Both the position numbers and the translations under genes were made by a program. Below the pieces are notes generated by a model that saw only the letters and a list, made by a program, of their open reading frames with translations, was not told where the DNA came from and did no database searches. Of a stretch of DNA of 64,000 bases, positions 1 through 8,444 are shown piece by piece. The first letter of the stretch is position 1. Each line of letters begins with the position of its first letter. Location of the stretch: positions 1-64,000 of the forward strand of contig CALFUL010000003.1 of NCBI GenBank assembly GCA_937929935.1. Direction: 5' to 3'. The DNA is from an uncultured Flavobacteriaceae bacterium. Its GTDB lineage: Bacteria > Bacteroidota > Bacteroidia > Flavobacteriales > Flavobacteriaceae.

Positions 1-37
1 TTAAGATGATAAATACTAAAGTGATAATGGCTTTCAT
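1..37 (-). CDS. N-terminal fragment of a gene running off the left edge
   Basis: Reading the minus strand from position 37 gives ATG followed by codons for a short basic and then strongly hydrophobic stretch (MKAIITLVFIIL), which looks like the start of a signal peptide or first membrane segment. The frame is open to the window edge, so the gene continues to the left. Too little is visible to say what it encodes. The 230 bases between this start and the next gene hold no convincing ORF. Confidence 0.4.
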   Translation of the reverse strand, partial: MKAIITLVFIIL

Positions 38-269
38 AACTTGTGATTTGTTATTATTATAACTCTCACAAGTGTACTTTGAAGGGTGGTCAATCGCTCA
101 AAACCCCTTTATTTTCGGTATCTTACAAAATATCAGACAAAGTGTAAAAAACTATCGATAACGGTATGAATACGCATTTTCATCTTACCGAAACTATTGG
201 TATTTCAACCTTGAAATCAATTCAGAAATGACTTCAAATATTCAAAAAACAGAAAAATTAGATAGTAAC

Positions 270-665
270 TCAGGGTTCTAGTTTGGGTATAAGACCCTTT
301 TTAGGCCTATTTTCTATCAAAAGAACTAAAACAGTACCTAAAGTATAGGCAACCAAATCTTGTATACTAAAACTGTTGCCAAAAATCAGATTCGCCCATT
401 TATTATTTTGAAGCCCTAATACTTCAAGAAATGCGGTTTGTTGCAAAAACTCTACAAAATAGGCAATGGCTAAGGTTATAATTCCAATGATCATTGGTTT
501 TGCTTTTAAAAAGCTTTTGAGAAAACAATAGATTAGTATGACTACTAAAAAATCGCCTATGGTATGACGAATGAATCCTGACTTTAGGTAATACGCAATG
601 GCTACTTCTATAAAGAAGAGTAGCAAAAAGAAGATGAAATATATTTTATTAAATGTAAGCTTCAT
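270..665 (-). CDS. DUF2809 family membrane protein
   Basis: This is a small integral membrane protein of about 131 residues with four to five hydrophobic segments. The segment around 'IRHTIGDFLVVILIYCF' and the later 'AIAYFVEFLQ' match what I recall of the DUF2809 family, whose function is unknown. The ORF track extends upstream to 770, but those 35 extra codons translate a dispersed repeat (NNTPLNPLLLEGK), so I place the start at the Met of 'MKLTFNKIYF'. The neighbouring downstream-of-start gene is another small membrane protein on the same strand (DUF1361), suggesting a loose cluster of membrane proteins. Family call is from pattern memory only. Confidence 0.75.
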   Translation of the reverse strand: MKLTFNKIYFIFFLLLFFIEVAIAYYLKSGFIRHTIGDFLVVILIYCFLKSFLKAKPMIIGIITLAIAYFVEFLQQTAFLEVLGLQNNKWANLIFGNSFSIQDLVAYTLGTVLVLLIENRPKKGLIPKLEP

Positions 666-707
666 GATGTATGTTTTGTTAGAAAAGAGCGTTGATTTTA
701 ACATTTT

Positions 708-741
708 CCCCTCTAGTAAGAGGGGATTAAGGGGTGTGTTA
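708..741. repeat. Dispersed intergenic repeat (ccctct..agagggg..aaggggtgtg type)
   Basis: The stretch 'cccctctagtaagagggg' is a short inverted repeat followed by 'attaaggggtgtg'. Sequences of this type are scattered between genes in many flavobacterial genomes. It lies upstream of the DUF2809 gene and creates a spurious N-terminal extension of that ORF. Confidence 0.5.
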
Positions 742-777
742 TTTAAGGTTATTTCCGTCATCCTAGTCACACTTCCC

Positions 778-1452
778 TTAGGAAGGAAGGCTTTGCCTCT
801 CTTTAATTTTCAAAACCGACTGAAGCACTGAAAACAAAATCCATAGAAAAAATCCGAATGCAAAAGTGATCAACCATACTTTGGGTTCTTTCAAGCTAAA
901 TGCAATTTGATAAAATAGGGTAGCAGGTTTGGTAGTAATATCCCACGAGTTGAAACGTAGAAATCGACCTAAATAAATGCCGTAGCCGCTAAGCAAGCAA
1001 ATGGTTAATAAAGTGATGTTAGCGATTTTGTTTCCGTAATACCTATGAATGATTGAAAACATATCCAACATAGATAACAATCCTAAGAGTAATCCGTTGA
1101 ACGCAAAAACAAAAACTAAAAAAAGGTCATACCACACCAAACTTGAACTGTCATTGTGTAAATGCACTAAATCAGTAATGATATAAGGGCTATTAGGTAA
1201 AAATAGGAGCCATAAAAGAAAACCAAAAAAGTAGAGCAACTTCAAATGTTTAAAATTGGCATAGTACCGTAATACTTGTGTGATGGCAAACGGAATTCCT
1301 GCTAAAAAGAGGTTCCAGACTAAAAAAAGATAGAATCTACTTTCTGTTATTTTAATTCTAAAAAATAATAACAGCAATGCAAACCCTATTGAAAGTGCTA
1401 AGTTTAGGTACAATGTATTGTGCGTGACTCGTTTTATAAAATTAAATTTCAT
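778..1452 (-). CDS. DUF1361 family membrane protein
   Basis: A 224-residue polytopic membrane protein with about seven hydrophobic segments. The central 'LFLPNSPYIITDLVHLH' motif, followed by 'VWYDLFLV', is characteristic of DUF1361 proteins. No biochemical role is established for the family. It starts three bases upstream of the stop of the next upstream ORF on the same strand (1456-1746), so the two are probably co-transcribed. The C-terminus is basic and cytoplasmic-looking (KIKERQ). Length matches the family's usual 200-230 residues. Confidence 0.85.
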   Translation of the reverse strand: MKFNFIKRVTHNTLYLNLALSIGFALLLLFFRIKITESRFYLFLVWNLFLAGIPFAITQVLRYYANFKHLKLLYFFGFLLWLLFLPNSPYIITDLVHLHNDSSSLVWYDLFLVFVFAFNGLLLGLLSMLDMFSIIHRYYGNKIANITLLTICLLSGYGIYLGRFLRFNSWDITTKPATLFYQIAFSLKEPKVWLITFAFGFFLWILFSVLQSVLKIKERQSLPS

Positions 1453-1455
1453 GTC

Positions 1456-1746
1456 TTAAAGAATTTCTAAATAGATTGCTGATATAGGTATGTTGATGAT
1501 GATAAGACAAATAGCCTTTAGGTGTTCTTGTAAATCTTTTCGTCTTCTAAGTGTATTTATCAAGAGCGGCAGTAGCATTAAGCCATTGGTAACACTAATA
1601 ACCATGGCTAGAAAATAGCCAATGGCAACGAAGCCTGAATCGCTACTATTTTTAAAAACAAAAAGACAAAGTGTACCAATTATGATGCTGGGTAATGCTA
1701 GTTGAATAGCGATTTGATTAATTAAATGTTTGTATGTGGTTTTCAT
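1456..1746 (-). CDS. Small hypothetical membrane protein
   Basis: A 96-residue protein with three predicted membrane helices (about residues 12-30, 38-62 and 78-95) separated by a short basic loop (NTLRRRKDLQEH). I do not recognise the family. The gene sits tightly between the Coq4-like gene (11-base gap) and the DUF1361 gene (3-base gap) on the same strand, which argues that it is real and part of the same transcript. The start codon at 1746 is ATG. Confidence 0.65.
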   Translation of the reverse strand: MKTTYKHLINQIAIQLALPSIIIGTLCLFVFKNSSDSGFVAIGYFLAMVISVTNGLMLLPLLINTLRRRKDLQEHLKAICLIIINIPISAIYLEIL

Positions 1747-1757
1747 ATATGTGGGCT

Positions 1758-2210
1758 TTATTGAATTAAAAAAGTGTTTTTTATTCGCGCCAAGGGTTGA
1801 TTTAAAAGTTTTTGAAAGTCAAGTTGATGAAAAGGCAATGACGTTTTACCTTGGCGATACTTTGACAAGAACATCTTCAAATAGTCAGGAAAGAGTAGTG
1901 CGCCCAAGAAGATTACAGAAAACAAATAGGCACTGCGTTTTCCATTACCCAGTAAATAAAATTGCATGCTGATTTCTTCTGGCACCGTAATGCCTGTTCC
2001 AGTAAGTACATGAAAGACATCATGACTCTCGAGCTTTTCTTGAAGGTCAAAGTTGTTTTTAAGTAAAAAGAACCCCATTTGATAGCCTAAGGTTTCTTTG
2101 GGGTAATGCAGCAAATCTTCGATACCAACAGTCCATGCTTCATTCTTTTTAAATGATTGATACGGGATCAAACTCCATTCGTATAACTTTTCTAAAATAA
2201 TTGCTCTCAT
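1758..2210 (-). CDS. Coq4-like protein
   Basis: A soluble 150-residue protein whose core carries the Coq4 metal-binding pattern HDxxHx(11)E: His63, Asp64, His67 and Glu79 (segment 'SHDVFHVLTG' then 'VPEE'). Coq4 in eukaryotes supports ubiquinone biosynthesis. Flavobacteria use menaquinone, so the bacterial homologue's substrate is unknown and the name should be read as fold-level only. An acidic and aromatic C-terminal half follows. It is the first gene of a minus-strand run that continues into two membrane proteins, which may link it to membrane-lipid or quinone metabolism; that link is inference. Confidence 0.75.
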   Translation of the reverse strand: MRAIILEKLYEWSLIPYQSFKKNEAWTVGIEDLLHYPKETLGYQMGFFLLKNNFDLQEKLESHDVFHVLTGTGITVPEEISMQFYLLGNGKRSAYLFSVIFLGALLFPDYLKMFLSKYRQGKTSLPFHQLDFQKLLNQPLARIKNTFLIQ

Positions 2211-2267
2211 AATAATATTTTAAAAGTACTTTGATATTCAAAGTAAAATGATAAAAAAATATAGATA

Positions 2268-2558
2268 CTACTTTCCTATTAGTTTTTCAAGGGCATTAAT
2301 ATGCTTTTTGAACTGTAACTTACCCAATTTGGTTGCTGAATATCGTGTGTTCGGTTTTCTGCCTATAAATTGCTTTTCAACCAAGATGTATTCTTCTTTT
2401 TCTAGCGCTTTAGTGTGACTGGCGAGATTTCCGTCAGTAGCACCTAAGAGCTCCTTTAGCATTTTAAAATCGGCATAATCATTGACCATTAGAACTGACA
2501 TAATGCCCAATCTAATGCGATGATCGAATGCTTTATTTATGTTGTTAATTATGCTCAT
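2268..2558 (-). CDS. Winged-helix transcriptional regulator
   Basis: A 96-residue single-domain winged-helix protein. The pattern 'LGIMSVLMVNDYADFKMLKELLGATDGNLASHTKALE' has the DNA-binding helix-turn-helix, and 'YILVEKQFIGRKPNTRYSAT' forms the wing, as in MarR/ArsR-like 'transcriptional regulator' proteins (HTH_34-type) common in Bacteroidota. It follows a predicted six-helix membrane protein (2667-3305) on the same strand. Such regulator and membrane-protein pairs recur in this phylum and often autoregulate. A run of five AGTTCA hexamers lies in the 108-base gap between the two genes. Confidence 0.85.
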   Translation of the reverse strand: MSIINNINKAFDHRIRLGIMSVLMVNDYADFKMLKELLGATDGNLASHTKALEKEEYILVEKQFIGRKPNTRYSATKLGKLQFKKHINALEKLIGK

Positions 2559-2600
2559 TTGTCTTCATTCCTGGGAAGGCAGGAATCTATTTGTTTTAAA

Positions 2601-2630
2601 AGTTCAAGTTCAAGTTCAAGTTCAAGTTCA
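2601..2630. repeat. Perfect tandem hexamer repeat (AGTTCA)5
   Basis: Five uninterrupted copies of AGTTCA occupy the gap between the membrane-protein gene stop (2667) and the start of the winged-helix regulator (2558). It is a microsatellite likely to change length by slippage. It sits about 43-72 bases upstream of the regulator's start codon, where promoter spacing or leader structure could be affected. Confidence 0.9.
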
Positions 2631-2666
2631 AAAAAGTGTGGATTCGTTGATTTTAAAAAATTAGCT

Positions 2667-3305
2667 TTACTTATTACGATCATACTTAAAATGCATCAAA
2701 GCGCCGTATACGATATGGCAAACACCGAAGCCTAAGGCCCAAAAATACAATCCGTATCCTATAAACTGGGTTGAAATTAATCCTAATATAATAAAAGCGA
2801 TACCCATGTATCGAATATCTCTCATGGTGTATTTACTAGCGTTGATACAAGCTAAGCCATAAAATATCAAAGTAGCAGGTGCAACCAAGCCAACAACACC
2901 ATACTGAAGCAGTACTAAACAGAATAAGCCACCAGTGAGTAAGGGTAGTGCAAAGTTTAAAACAAGACGTTTACTTGAAACATCCCACATTTTTTCGCCA
3001 CTTTTCTTTGCCTTTTTTATCGTTAAAATGATGCCCGTGATTACAGCCAGTGCAACAACTGAAACGGCTATGAGTATCAAATCATTAAATAAATCATTAC
3101 CCCAAATATTTGAAGTGCGGCCTGAAAAACCACTATAGTTATCGCTAGAAAAAGTTTTCAATCGCATGTAGGCTAGTGCGGCACCTATCAAAGCATAACA
3201 GCCAGCAAGAATACCAGAAATGCCACTTAATGAGATAAATCGTGATGAGCGGCTCATCATATTTTTGATTTCAGAGATGTCGTCTAAATATTTATTTGAA
3301 TCCAT
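2667..3305 (-). CDS. Hypothetical six-helix membrane protein, partner of regulator
   Basis: A 212-residue protein. A soluble N-terminal stretch of about 20 residues (MDSNKYLDDISEIKNMMSRS) precedes roughly six hydrophobic segments. Segments around 'FISLSGISGILAGCYALIGAA' and 'FGVCHIVYGALMHFKY' delimit the membrane region. I do not recognise a named family, but genes like this precede small winged-helix regulators in many flavobacteria. Order and orientation suggest it is the first gene of a two-gene operon with 2268-2558. Function unknown. Confidence 0.7.
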   Translation of the reverse strand: MDSNKYLDDISEIKNMMSRSSRFISLSGISGILAGCYALIGAALAYMRLKTFSSDNYSGFSGRTSNIWGNDLFNDLILIAVSVVALAVITGIILTIKKAKKSGEKMWDVSSKRLVLNFALPLLTGGLFCLVLLQYGVVGLVAPATLIFYGLACINASKYTMRDIRYMGIAFIILGLISTQFIGYGLYFWALGFGVCHIVYGALMHFKYDRNK

Positions 3306-3382
3306 ATTAAAAGTACTTTGAAATACAAAGTTAAATTAAATATTTGAATTGATTACAAAAATGTGGCAAAAAAGTTAAGAAT

Positions 3383-4498
3383 TTACTTTTCAACCGAAAT
3401 TTTCCACGAGACAACGGGAGATTGTTTAGGAGCAGTGAATGCTCCAATCGCTTTTAGTTTTAAATCGATGTTTTCTTTTTCATCTAAAGTCTTGATGCGT
3501 AGGGTGTAGGTGCCCAAAGCAGGAATCTCAAAAACAGGCGAACTGCTGTAAAAACCATATTCCATAGCATTTTTAAATAGTAACGGGCTACTAGAAACAT
3601 TTTTTAAATGCACCTCTAAGACTTGGGTGTTCTTAAAATACTTCGCTGAAGTCACTACAATGCTAGAATGAATTAATGGATTAAGATATTCCTCTTTTCC
3701 CACTAACAGTGCATTGTAAACGGCAACAGTTCGACCTTCAAATAAGGCTTCTTGCATACTTTCTAAGGTCTTTTCTTTTGCAAAAACTAAAGTTATGGGG
3801 CGGTCATTTCCTTTTTCGGTATAATCCCAATCAATAAGACCGTGAATATCACTAGTGCCCATGATGGTTAAATTCTGTTCTAAAGCAAGTGCTAAGGATT
3901 CCTCATTGTAATCTATAGAATTGATTACTTCGATACCGTGTAACTCCCCCTTTTTGATGCGCTCTTTTTGAAAATCACTTAAAATAGGATTTCCTTGCGG
4001 GTTTTGAGCATGCCAAGCTGGGTGATTCCAAAACACAAAAGCGTTTTGTTTTTTAGCTTCCGAAAAGGCCTTTTCGCCCTTGTCTTGTAATAACGGATTC
4101 GCATCTTTTATAAAAACAGCATTGCTATGCCCCATAGGTGCGGAGCGTGTTATTTCAGAACCGTGAACAATAATGAGGTCATGTTCTTTTGCTTCAGCAA
4201 GTGCTATATCATAAGATCGGTTTCTATTAGGGTGCGGAATGTCATTTTTATGTGGTTGGTATTCTAAATGTTCAGTTAACGAGATAGCATCTAAATTTTC
4301 GCGCAGTGCCTCTTGAACTCGAATAGTGGGCCACACATCTCCATCTGAAAAAACGGTATGAATGTGTAGGTCTGTTTTTAAGGTCACATAACCTTCAATA
4401 TCAGGGTAGGTTAGGGCATGTTGGCTTTTGTGTGAATGTTGCGCAGTAACTTGCGATATGCCACAGCATAGAACGAAGAGGAAAAATATATTTTTCAT
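3383..4498 (-). CDS. Secreted PHP-domain phosphodiesterase (Sb-PDE-like)
   Basis: A 371-residue exported protein: signal peptide at residues 1-19 (ends VTAQ), then a PHP metal-dependent phosphoesterase domain. Metal ligands typical of the fold are visible: His45 and His47 in 'TDLHIHTVFSDG', Asp52, Glu76-His77 in 'SLTEHLEY', the 'VHGSEITR' glutamate, 'WNHPAW' and the final 'GTSDIHG'. A beta-rich C-terminal domain of about 90 residues follows. The overall architecture matches the Sb-PDE group of secreted phosphodiesterases acting on organophosphate diesters; the natural substrate here is not deducible. It is a monocistronic-looking gene, divergent from the DUF1801 gene across a 98-base gap. Confidence 0.85.
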   Translation of the reverse strand: MKNIFFLFVLCCGISQVTAQHSHKSQHALTYPDIEGYVTLKTDLHIHTVFSDGDVWPTIRVQEALRENLDAISLTEHLEYQPHKNDIPHPNRNRSYDIALAEAKEHDLIIVHGSEITRSAPMGHSNAVFIKDANPLLQDKGEKAFSEAKKQNAFVFWNHPAWHAQNPQGNPILSDFQKERIKKGELHGIEVINSIDYNEESLALALEQNLTIMGTSDIHGLIDWDYTEKGNDRPITLVFAKEKTLESMQEALFEGRTVAVYNALLVGKEEYLNPLIHSSIVVTSAKYFKNTQVLEVHLKNVSSSPLLFKNAMEYGFYSSSPVFEIPALGTYTLRIKTLDEKENIDLKLKAIGAFTAPKQSPVVSWKISVEK

Positions 4499-4596
4499 TT
4501 GAGGTTGGTTTTAATCCCTTGAAATTAAGAAAATGGATTTGATTTAAGTTAATAAATAGTATTTTGTAATTGTTAACTAGAAATCAATAATTCGCT

Positions 4597-4968
4597 ATGA
4601 ACCCAGCAGAAGAATACATATTAAATCAACATGAACCTTTTCGCTCTGTTCTGTTGCACCTTAAAGCTGTTATAGAGGTGGTCATGCCTGGGGTTGACAT
4701 GAAATATAAATGGAGAATTCCGTGCTTCTATGACGGTAAAAGACCTATTTGCTACTTGAATGTATCTCAAAAAAAAGGCTATGTAGATATTGCTTTCTGG
4801 AATTCAGAACATTTAACCGTTCACTTAGAACATTTGATAACCGAAAAAAGAAAAGTAGTTAAATCTTTGAGGTATACGTCACTCGAAGAAATTGATACTA
4901 CTGTTTTAACTGAAGTACTTCAGAATGCTTATGCGCTCAAAGAGAAAGGTTTTTATAAAAGAAAATAG
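4597..4968 (+). CDS. DUF1801 domain protein (YdhG-like)
   Basis: A small soluble protein of 123 residues made of a single DUF1801/YdhG fold. The signature features are the 'PFRSVLLHLKAVIEVVMPGVDMKYKWRIPCFY' start and the 'KGYVDIAFW' strand. Proteins of this family are cytoplasmic and of unknown function, with distant similarity to the frataxin-like fold. Start is ATG at 4597. It ends nine bases before the convergent kdsA stop, with no room for separate terminators. Confidence 0.85.
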   Translation: MNPAEEYILNQHEPFRSVLLHLKAVIEVVMPGVDMKYKWRIPCFYDGKRPICYLNVSQKKGYVDIAFWNSEHLTVHLEHLITEKRKVVKSLRYTSLEEIDTTVLTEVLQNAYALKEKGFYKRK

Positions 4969-4977
4969 TTATTGCAT

Positions 4978-5799
4978 CTAGCTTAAAGAATTGATAGTTT
5001 TTCGAAGAGCGACCAAATTTGTCAATAAACGTTCTAAATGATCTATATGTAACATATTTGCTCCATCACTTTTTGCAGTACTTGGGTCAAAATGAGTTTC
5101 AATAAATAGACCGTCAACACCAGTGGCAATTCCTGCCCTGGCAATGGTTTCAATCATGTCAGGTCTTCCGCCGGTAACCCCTGAAGTTTGATTGGGCTGT
5201 TGTAGCGAATGGGTAACATCTAAGACCACCGGAGCGTATTGCTTCATAGTAGGAATTCCTCTAAAATCAACCACCATATCTTGATACCCAAACATAGTAC
5301 CGCGATCGGTAACCATGACTTGTTCATTTTGAGTATCGGTCACTTTTATAACGGCATGCTGCATGCTTTCCGGACTCATAAATTGTCCTTTTTTGAGGTT
5401 AACCACTTTTCCTGTTTTTGCTGCGGCCACTACTAAATCAGTCTGTCTCACTAAAAAGGCAGGTATCTGAAGTACATCAACATATTCTGCAGCTTTTGCT
5501 GCATCTTCAACTTCGTGAATATCAGTAACCGTAGGTACATTAAAAGTTTCAGAAACTTTTCTAAGAATCTTCAAGGCTTTTTCATCGCCAATACCCGTAA
5601 AAGAATCAATTCTGCTGCGGTTTGCCTTTTTGAAACTACCTTTAAAAACATAGGGTATTTCAAGTTTGTCAGTTAGGGTTATTATTTTTTCAGCAATACG
5701 TAAAGCCATTTCTTCGCCTTCTATGGCACAAGGGCCAGCAAGTAGAAAGAAGTTATCACTTTGGGTATGTTGAAGTTGTGGTATTAAACTCAGATTCAT
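4978..5799 (-). CDS. kdsA: 3-deoxy-8-phosphooctulonate synthase
   Basis: KdsA condenses phosphoenolpyruvate with arabinose 5-phosphate to make KDO 8-phosphate, the committed step toward the KDO of lipopolysaccharide inner core, in the cytoplasm. The 273-residue length is normal. Diagnostic motifs are 'LLAGPCAIEGEE' (about residues 19-30), 'YVFKGSFKKANRSR', 'VTDIHE', 'LQIPAFLVRQTDL', 'VNLKKGQF' and 'DVTHSLQQPN'. The start is ATG at 5799. The gene stands alone, with no other KDO-pathway gene nearby. It is transcribed away from the outer-membrane-like protein gene at 5874. Confidence 0.97.
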   Translation of the reverse strand: MNLSLIPQLQHTQSDNFFLLAGPCAIEGEEMALRIAEKIITLTDKLEIPYVFKGSFKKANRSRIDSFTGIGDEKALKILRKVSETFNVPTVTDIHEVEDAAKAAEYVDVLQIPAFLVRQTDLVVAAAKTGKVVNLKKGQFMSPESMQHAVIKVTDTQNEQVMVTDRGTMFGYQDMVVDFRGIPTMKQYAPVVLDVTHSLQQPNQTSGVTGGRPDMIETIARAGIATGVDGLFIETHFDPSTAKSDGANMLHIDHLERLLTNLVALRKTINSLS

Positions 5800-5873
5800 T
5801 TCTTAAAGTTTACACAAAGATACTATATATCTCTAGTATCCTTTTTAGATTTAAGCAATCAAAACAGAATCAC

Positions 5874-6470
5874 ATGGCTAGAAAATTATTCTTAATTTCT
5901 ATATTTTCAATGCTTTTCGTCGCTTCAATTCAGGCGCAATCTGTAATTGAAAAGAATGAAGGTAGCCCCTTCGCATTATTAAATTTAGAACGCCATCAAT
6001 TTAAATTGAACCTTTTGAGCCCTGGTTTTAGTTATGAATTGGGTATTTTCAAAAACGTAACGGCTTCAACAAGTTTTGGTTTGGCTGTTGCCAGCTATCA
6101 AGAAGGCTATACCTTCGGCTTTGCATGGCATACTAGAATACGCTACTATCATAATTTAAACCGCAGAAATCGTTTAGACAAAAATGTTACTGGTAATTCT
6201 GGCAATTATTTTGCCCCTGCGAGAAGTATTTTTTGGGGTCCGTTACAACTCAAGAAAACTATTGAAGGACCTAAAGACTTCGCCATTGCGGTTGATGGTA
6301 TTGTTTATGGAATTCAGCGTACCTATGCAAAGGGCTTCAATTTTAATGCAGAAATAGGAGCTGGGTATTACAGAGGCGATGGGGTACCCAATGGTTATGG
6401 CCCTTTGGTTAATTTTACCTTCGGATGGGTGGCTACCAAAAGAAAATCAAGAAAACCCGTATTTAACTAA
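5874..6470 (+). CDS. Hypothetical exported beta-rich protein
   Basis: About 198 residues, with a cleavable signal peptide (MARKLFLISIFSMLFVASIQAQ) and then alternating strands rich in aromatic residues and glycine ('FKLNLLSPGFSYELGIF', 'TFGFAWHTRIRYYHNL', 'FTFGWVATKRK'). This suggests a small outer-membrane or periplasmic beta-barrel. No family recognised. The ORF track starts at 5778, but the signal peptide begins at the ATG at 5874, so I use that. Not obviously in an operon with typA, which has its own promoter. Confidence 0.7.
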   Translation: MARKLFLISIFSMLFVASIQAQSVIEKNEGSPFALLNLERHQFKLNLLSPGFSYELGIFKNVTASTSFGLAVASYQEGYTFGFAWHTRIRYYHNLNRRNRLDKNVTGNSGNYFAPARSIFWGPLQLKKTIEGPKDFAIAVDGIVYGIQRTYAKGFNFNAEIGAGYYRGDGVPNGYGPLVNFTFGWVATKRKSRKPVFN

Positions 6471-6520
6471 TACATTTTTGTCAACTACTTGAAAATCAGT
6501 AACATAATTTTAATACTACT

Positions 6521-6554
6521 TTGTGCTTTACTGAAAGAATTCGGCGTATCTTTG
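6521..6554 (+). promoter_or_regulatory. Bacteroidota-type promoter for typA
   Basis: TTG at 6521-6523 and TATCTTTG at 6547-6554 (23-base gap) match the flavobacterial -33/-7 consensus (TTG, 17-23 nt, TAnnTTTG). The implied transcript start is about 12 bases before the typA ATG. Confidence 0.6.
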
Positions 6555-6573
6555 CAGGCTGAAAATAACAAGT

Positions 6574-8373
6574 ATGTCTACGACAAAAAATATTGCCATT
6601 ATTGCTCACGTTGACCACGGTAAAACAACCTTGGTTGATAAAATTATGTATCACTGTCAATTGTTTCGTGAGAATCAAAATACAGGAGATTTAATTTTAG
6701 ATAACAATGATCTTGAAAGAGAAAGAGGTATTACCATTACCTCGAAGAATGTTTCTGTTGTTTACAAAGGCACTAAGATTAATATTATTGATACCCCTGG
6801 TCACGCCGATTTTGGCGGAGAAGTAGAGCGTGTATTGAACATGGCTGATGGCGTATTGTTATTGGTTGATGCTTTTGAAGGTCCAATGCCACAAACGCGT
6901 TTTGTACTCCAAAAAGCGATCGATTTAGGGCTGAAACCTTGTGTGGTTATTAATAAAGTAGATAAGGAAAATTGTACACCTGAAGAGGTACATGAAAAGG
7001 TTTTTGATTTGATGTTCGAATTAGAAGCAGAAGAATGGCAGTTAGATTTTCCGACGGTATACGGTTCTGCAAAGCACAATTGGATGAGTGATGACTGGAA
7101 GAATGAAACCGATAATATCGAACCTTTGTTAGATATGGTTCTAGAGCATGTACCCACTTTCGAAGCTACTGAAGGAAATACGCAAATGTTGATTACCTCT
7201 TTAGATTTCTCTTCGTTTACCGGAAGAATTGCCATCGGAAGATTAACAAGAGGTTCATTGAAAGAAGGCCAACAGATTGCGTTAGTGAAAAGAGATGGTA
7301 GCATTGTAAAATCAAAAATTAAAGAACTTTTTGTATTTGAAGGTTTAGGCCGTAAAAAAGTACAGGAAGTTGTAACAGGAGATATATGTGCTTTGGTTGG
7401 TGTTGAAGGATTTGAAATTGGCGATACGGTTGCTGATTTAGAAAACCCTGAAGGGTTAAAAACTATCGCAATTGATGAGCCTACAATGAGTATGTTGTTT
7501 ACCATTAATGATAGTCCGTTTTTTGGTCAAGATGGTAAATTTGTAACCTCAAGACATATTAAAGAACGTTTAGAGCGTGAATTAGAAAAGAATTTAGCGC
7601 TGCGCGTTAATGAAACTGATAGTGCTGATAAATTTATGGTCTTTGGTCGTGGAGTATTGCATTTATCTGTTTTAATTGAAACCATGCGCCGTGAAGGGTA
7701 TGAATTGCAAATAGGGCAACCTCAAGTAATCATCAAAGAAATTGATGGTGTAAAATGTGAGCCTGTTGAAGCATTGACTATTGATCTACCAGAAACAGTT
7801 TCAGGTAGAGCAGTTGAAATGGTGTCTATTCGAAAAGGAGAGATGACCAGTATGGAAGCCAAAGGCAATCGAATGGTTTGTGAATTTTTGATTCCTTCAA
7901 GAGGAATTATTGGTTTGCGTAATCAATTGTTGACTGCTACCGCTGGTGAGGCAATTATGGCACACCGCTTTTTAGAATACCAACCTATGAAAGGCGATAT
8001 TCCGCAAAGACAAAATGGTTCTTTGGTTTCTATGGAAAGAGGAAAAGCGATTCCTTATTCAATCGATAAGCTTCAGGATCGTGGTAAGTTTTTTGTTGAT
8101 CCAGGAGAAGATATTTATGAAGGTCAAGTGATTGGCGAAAATTCTCGTGGCGATGATATGACTATCAACATCACTAAAACCAAAAAACTATCTAATGTTC
8201 GTTCTTCTGGTGCAGATGATAAGGCTAAAATTGTTCCGGCAATTAAGTTTTCTTTAGAAGAAGCATTAGAATATATTCAGAAAGATGAGTATGTTGAAGT
8301 AACACCTGCACACTTAAGGTTGCGAAAAATATATTTGACTGAAAATGAACGTAAGCGTAATAAGATAGCTTAG
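6574..8373 (+). CDS. typA: Translational GTPase TypA/BipA
   Basis: TypA is a ribosome-binding GTPase related to EF-G that helps 50S assembly and growth under stress. The 599-residue chain has the G domain first: G1 'AHVDHGKTTL' at about residues 11-20, G3 'DTPGHADFGG', G4 'NKVDKE'. Domain II and the EF-G-like domains III and V follow, and the TypA-specific C-terminal domain ends with 'TPAHLRLRKIYLTENERKR'. Full length, with no lesions. The ATG at 6574 lies just downstream of a good promoter, and a 30-base perfect palindrome with a T-run follows the stop. It looks monocistronic. Confidence 0.98.
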   Translation: MSTTKNIAIIAHVDHGKTTLVDKIMYHCQLFRENQNTGDLILDNNDLERERGITITSKNVSVVYKGTKINIIDTPGHADFGGEVERVLNMADGVLLLVDAFEGPMPQTRFVLQKAIDLGLKPCVVINKVDKENCTPEEVHEKVFDLMFELEAEEWQLDFPTVYGSAKHNWMSDDWKNETDNIEPLLDMVLEHVPTFEATEGNTQMLITSLDFSSFTGRIAIGRLTRGSLKEGQQIALVKRDGSIVKSKIKELFVFEGLGRKKVQEVVTGDICALVGVEGFEIGDTVADLENPEGLKTIAIDEPTMSMLFTINDSPFFGQDGKFVTSRHIKERLERELEKNLALRVNETDSADKFMVFGRGVLHLSVLIETMRREGYELQIGQPQVIIKEIDGVKCEPVEALTIDLPETVSGRAVEMVSIRKGEMTSMEAKGNRMVCEFLIPSRGIIGLRNQLLTATAGEAIMAHRFLEYQPMKGDIPQRQNGSLVSMERGKAIPYSIDKLQDRGKFFVDPGEDIYEGQVIGENSRGDDMTINITKTKKLSNVRSSGADDKAKIVPAIKFSLEEALEYIQKDEYVEVTPAHLRLRKIYLTENERKRNKIA

Positions 8374-8394
8374 AAATTAATAAAGCCTAAAAGT

Positions 8395-8428
8395 AATCCT
8401 CAAATTGAATTCAATTTGAGGATTTTTT
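8395..8428 (+). terminator. Rho-independent terminator of typA
   Basis: A perfect palindrome 'AATCCTCAAATTGAA/TTCAATTTGAGGATT' is followed immediately by TTTTTG, 22 bases after the typA stop. It fits an intrinsic terminator. Confidence 0.85.
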
Positions 8429-8444
8429 GTTCATACCCTTTTTG

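Noticed and set aside
6801-7505. Long antisense ORF (234 aa) inside typA
   Set aside because: Ser/Thr/Pro-rich shadow translation of a strongly conserved gene, with no domain, promoter or start context.
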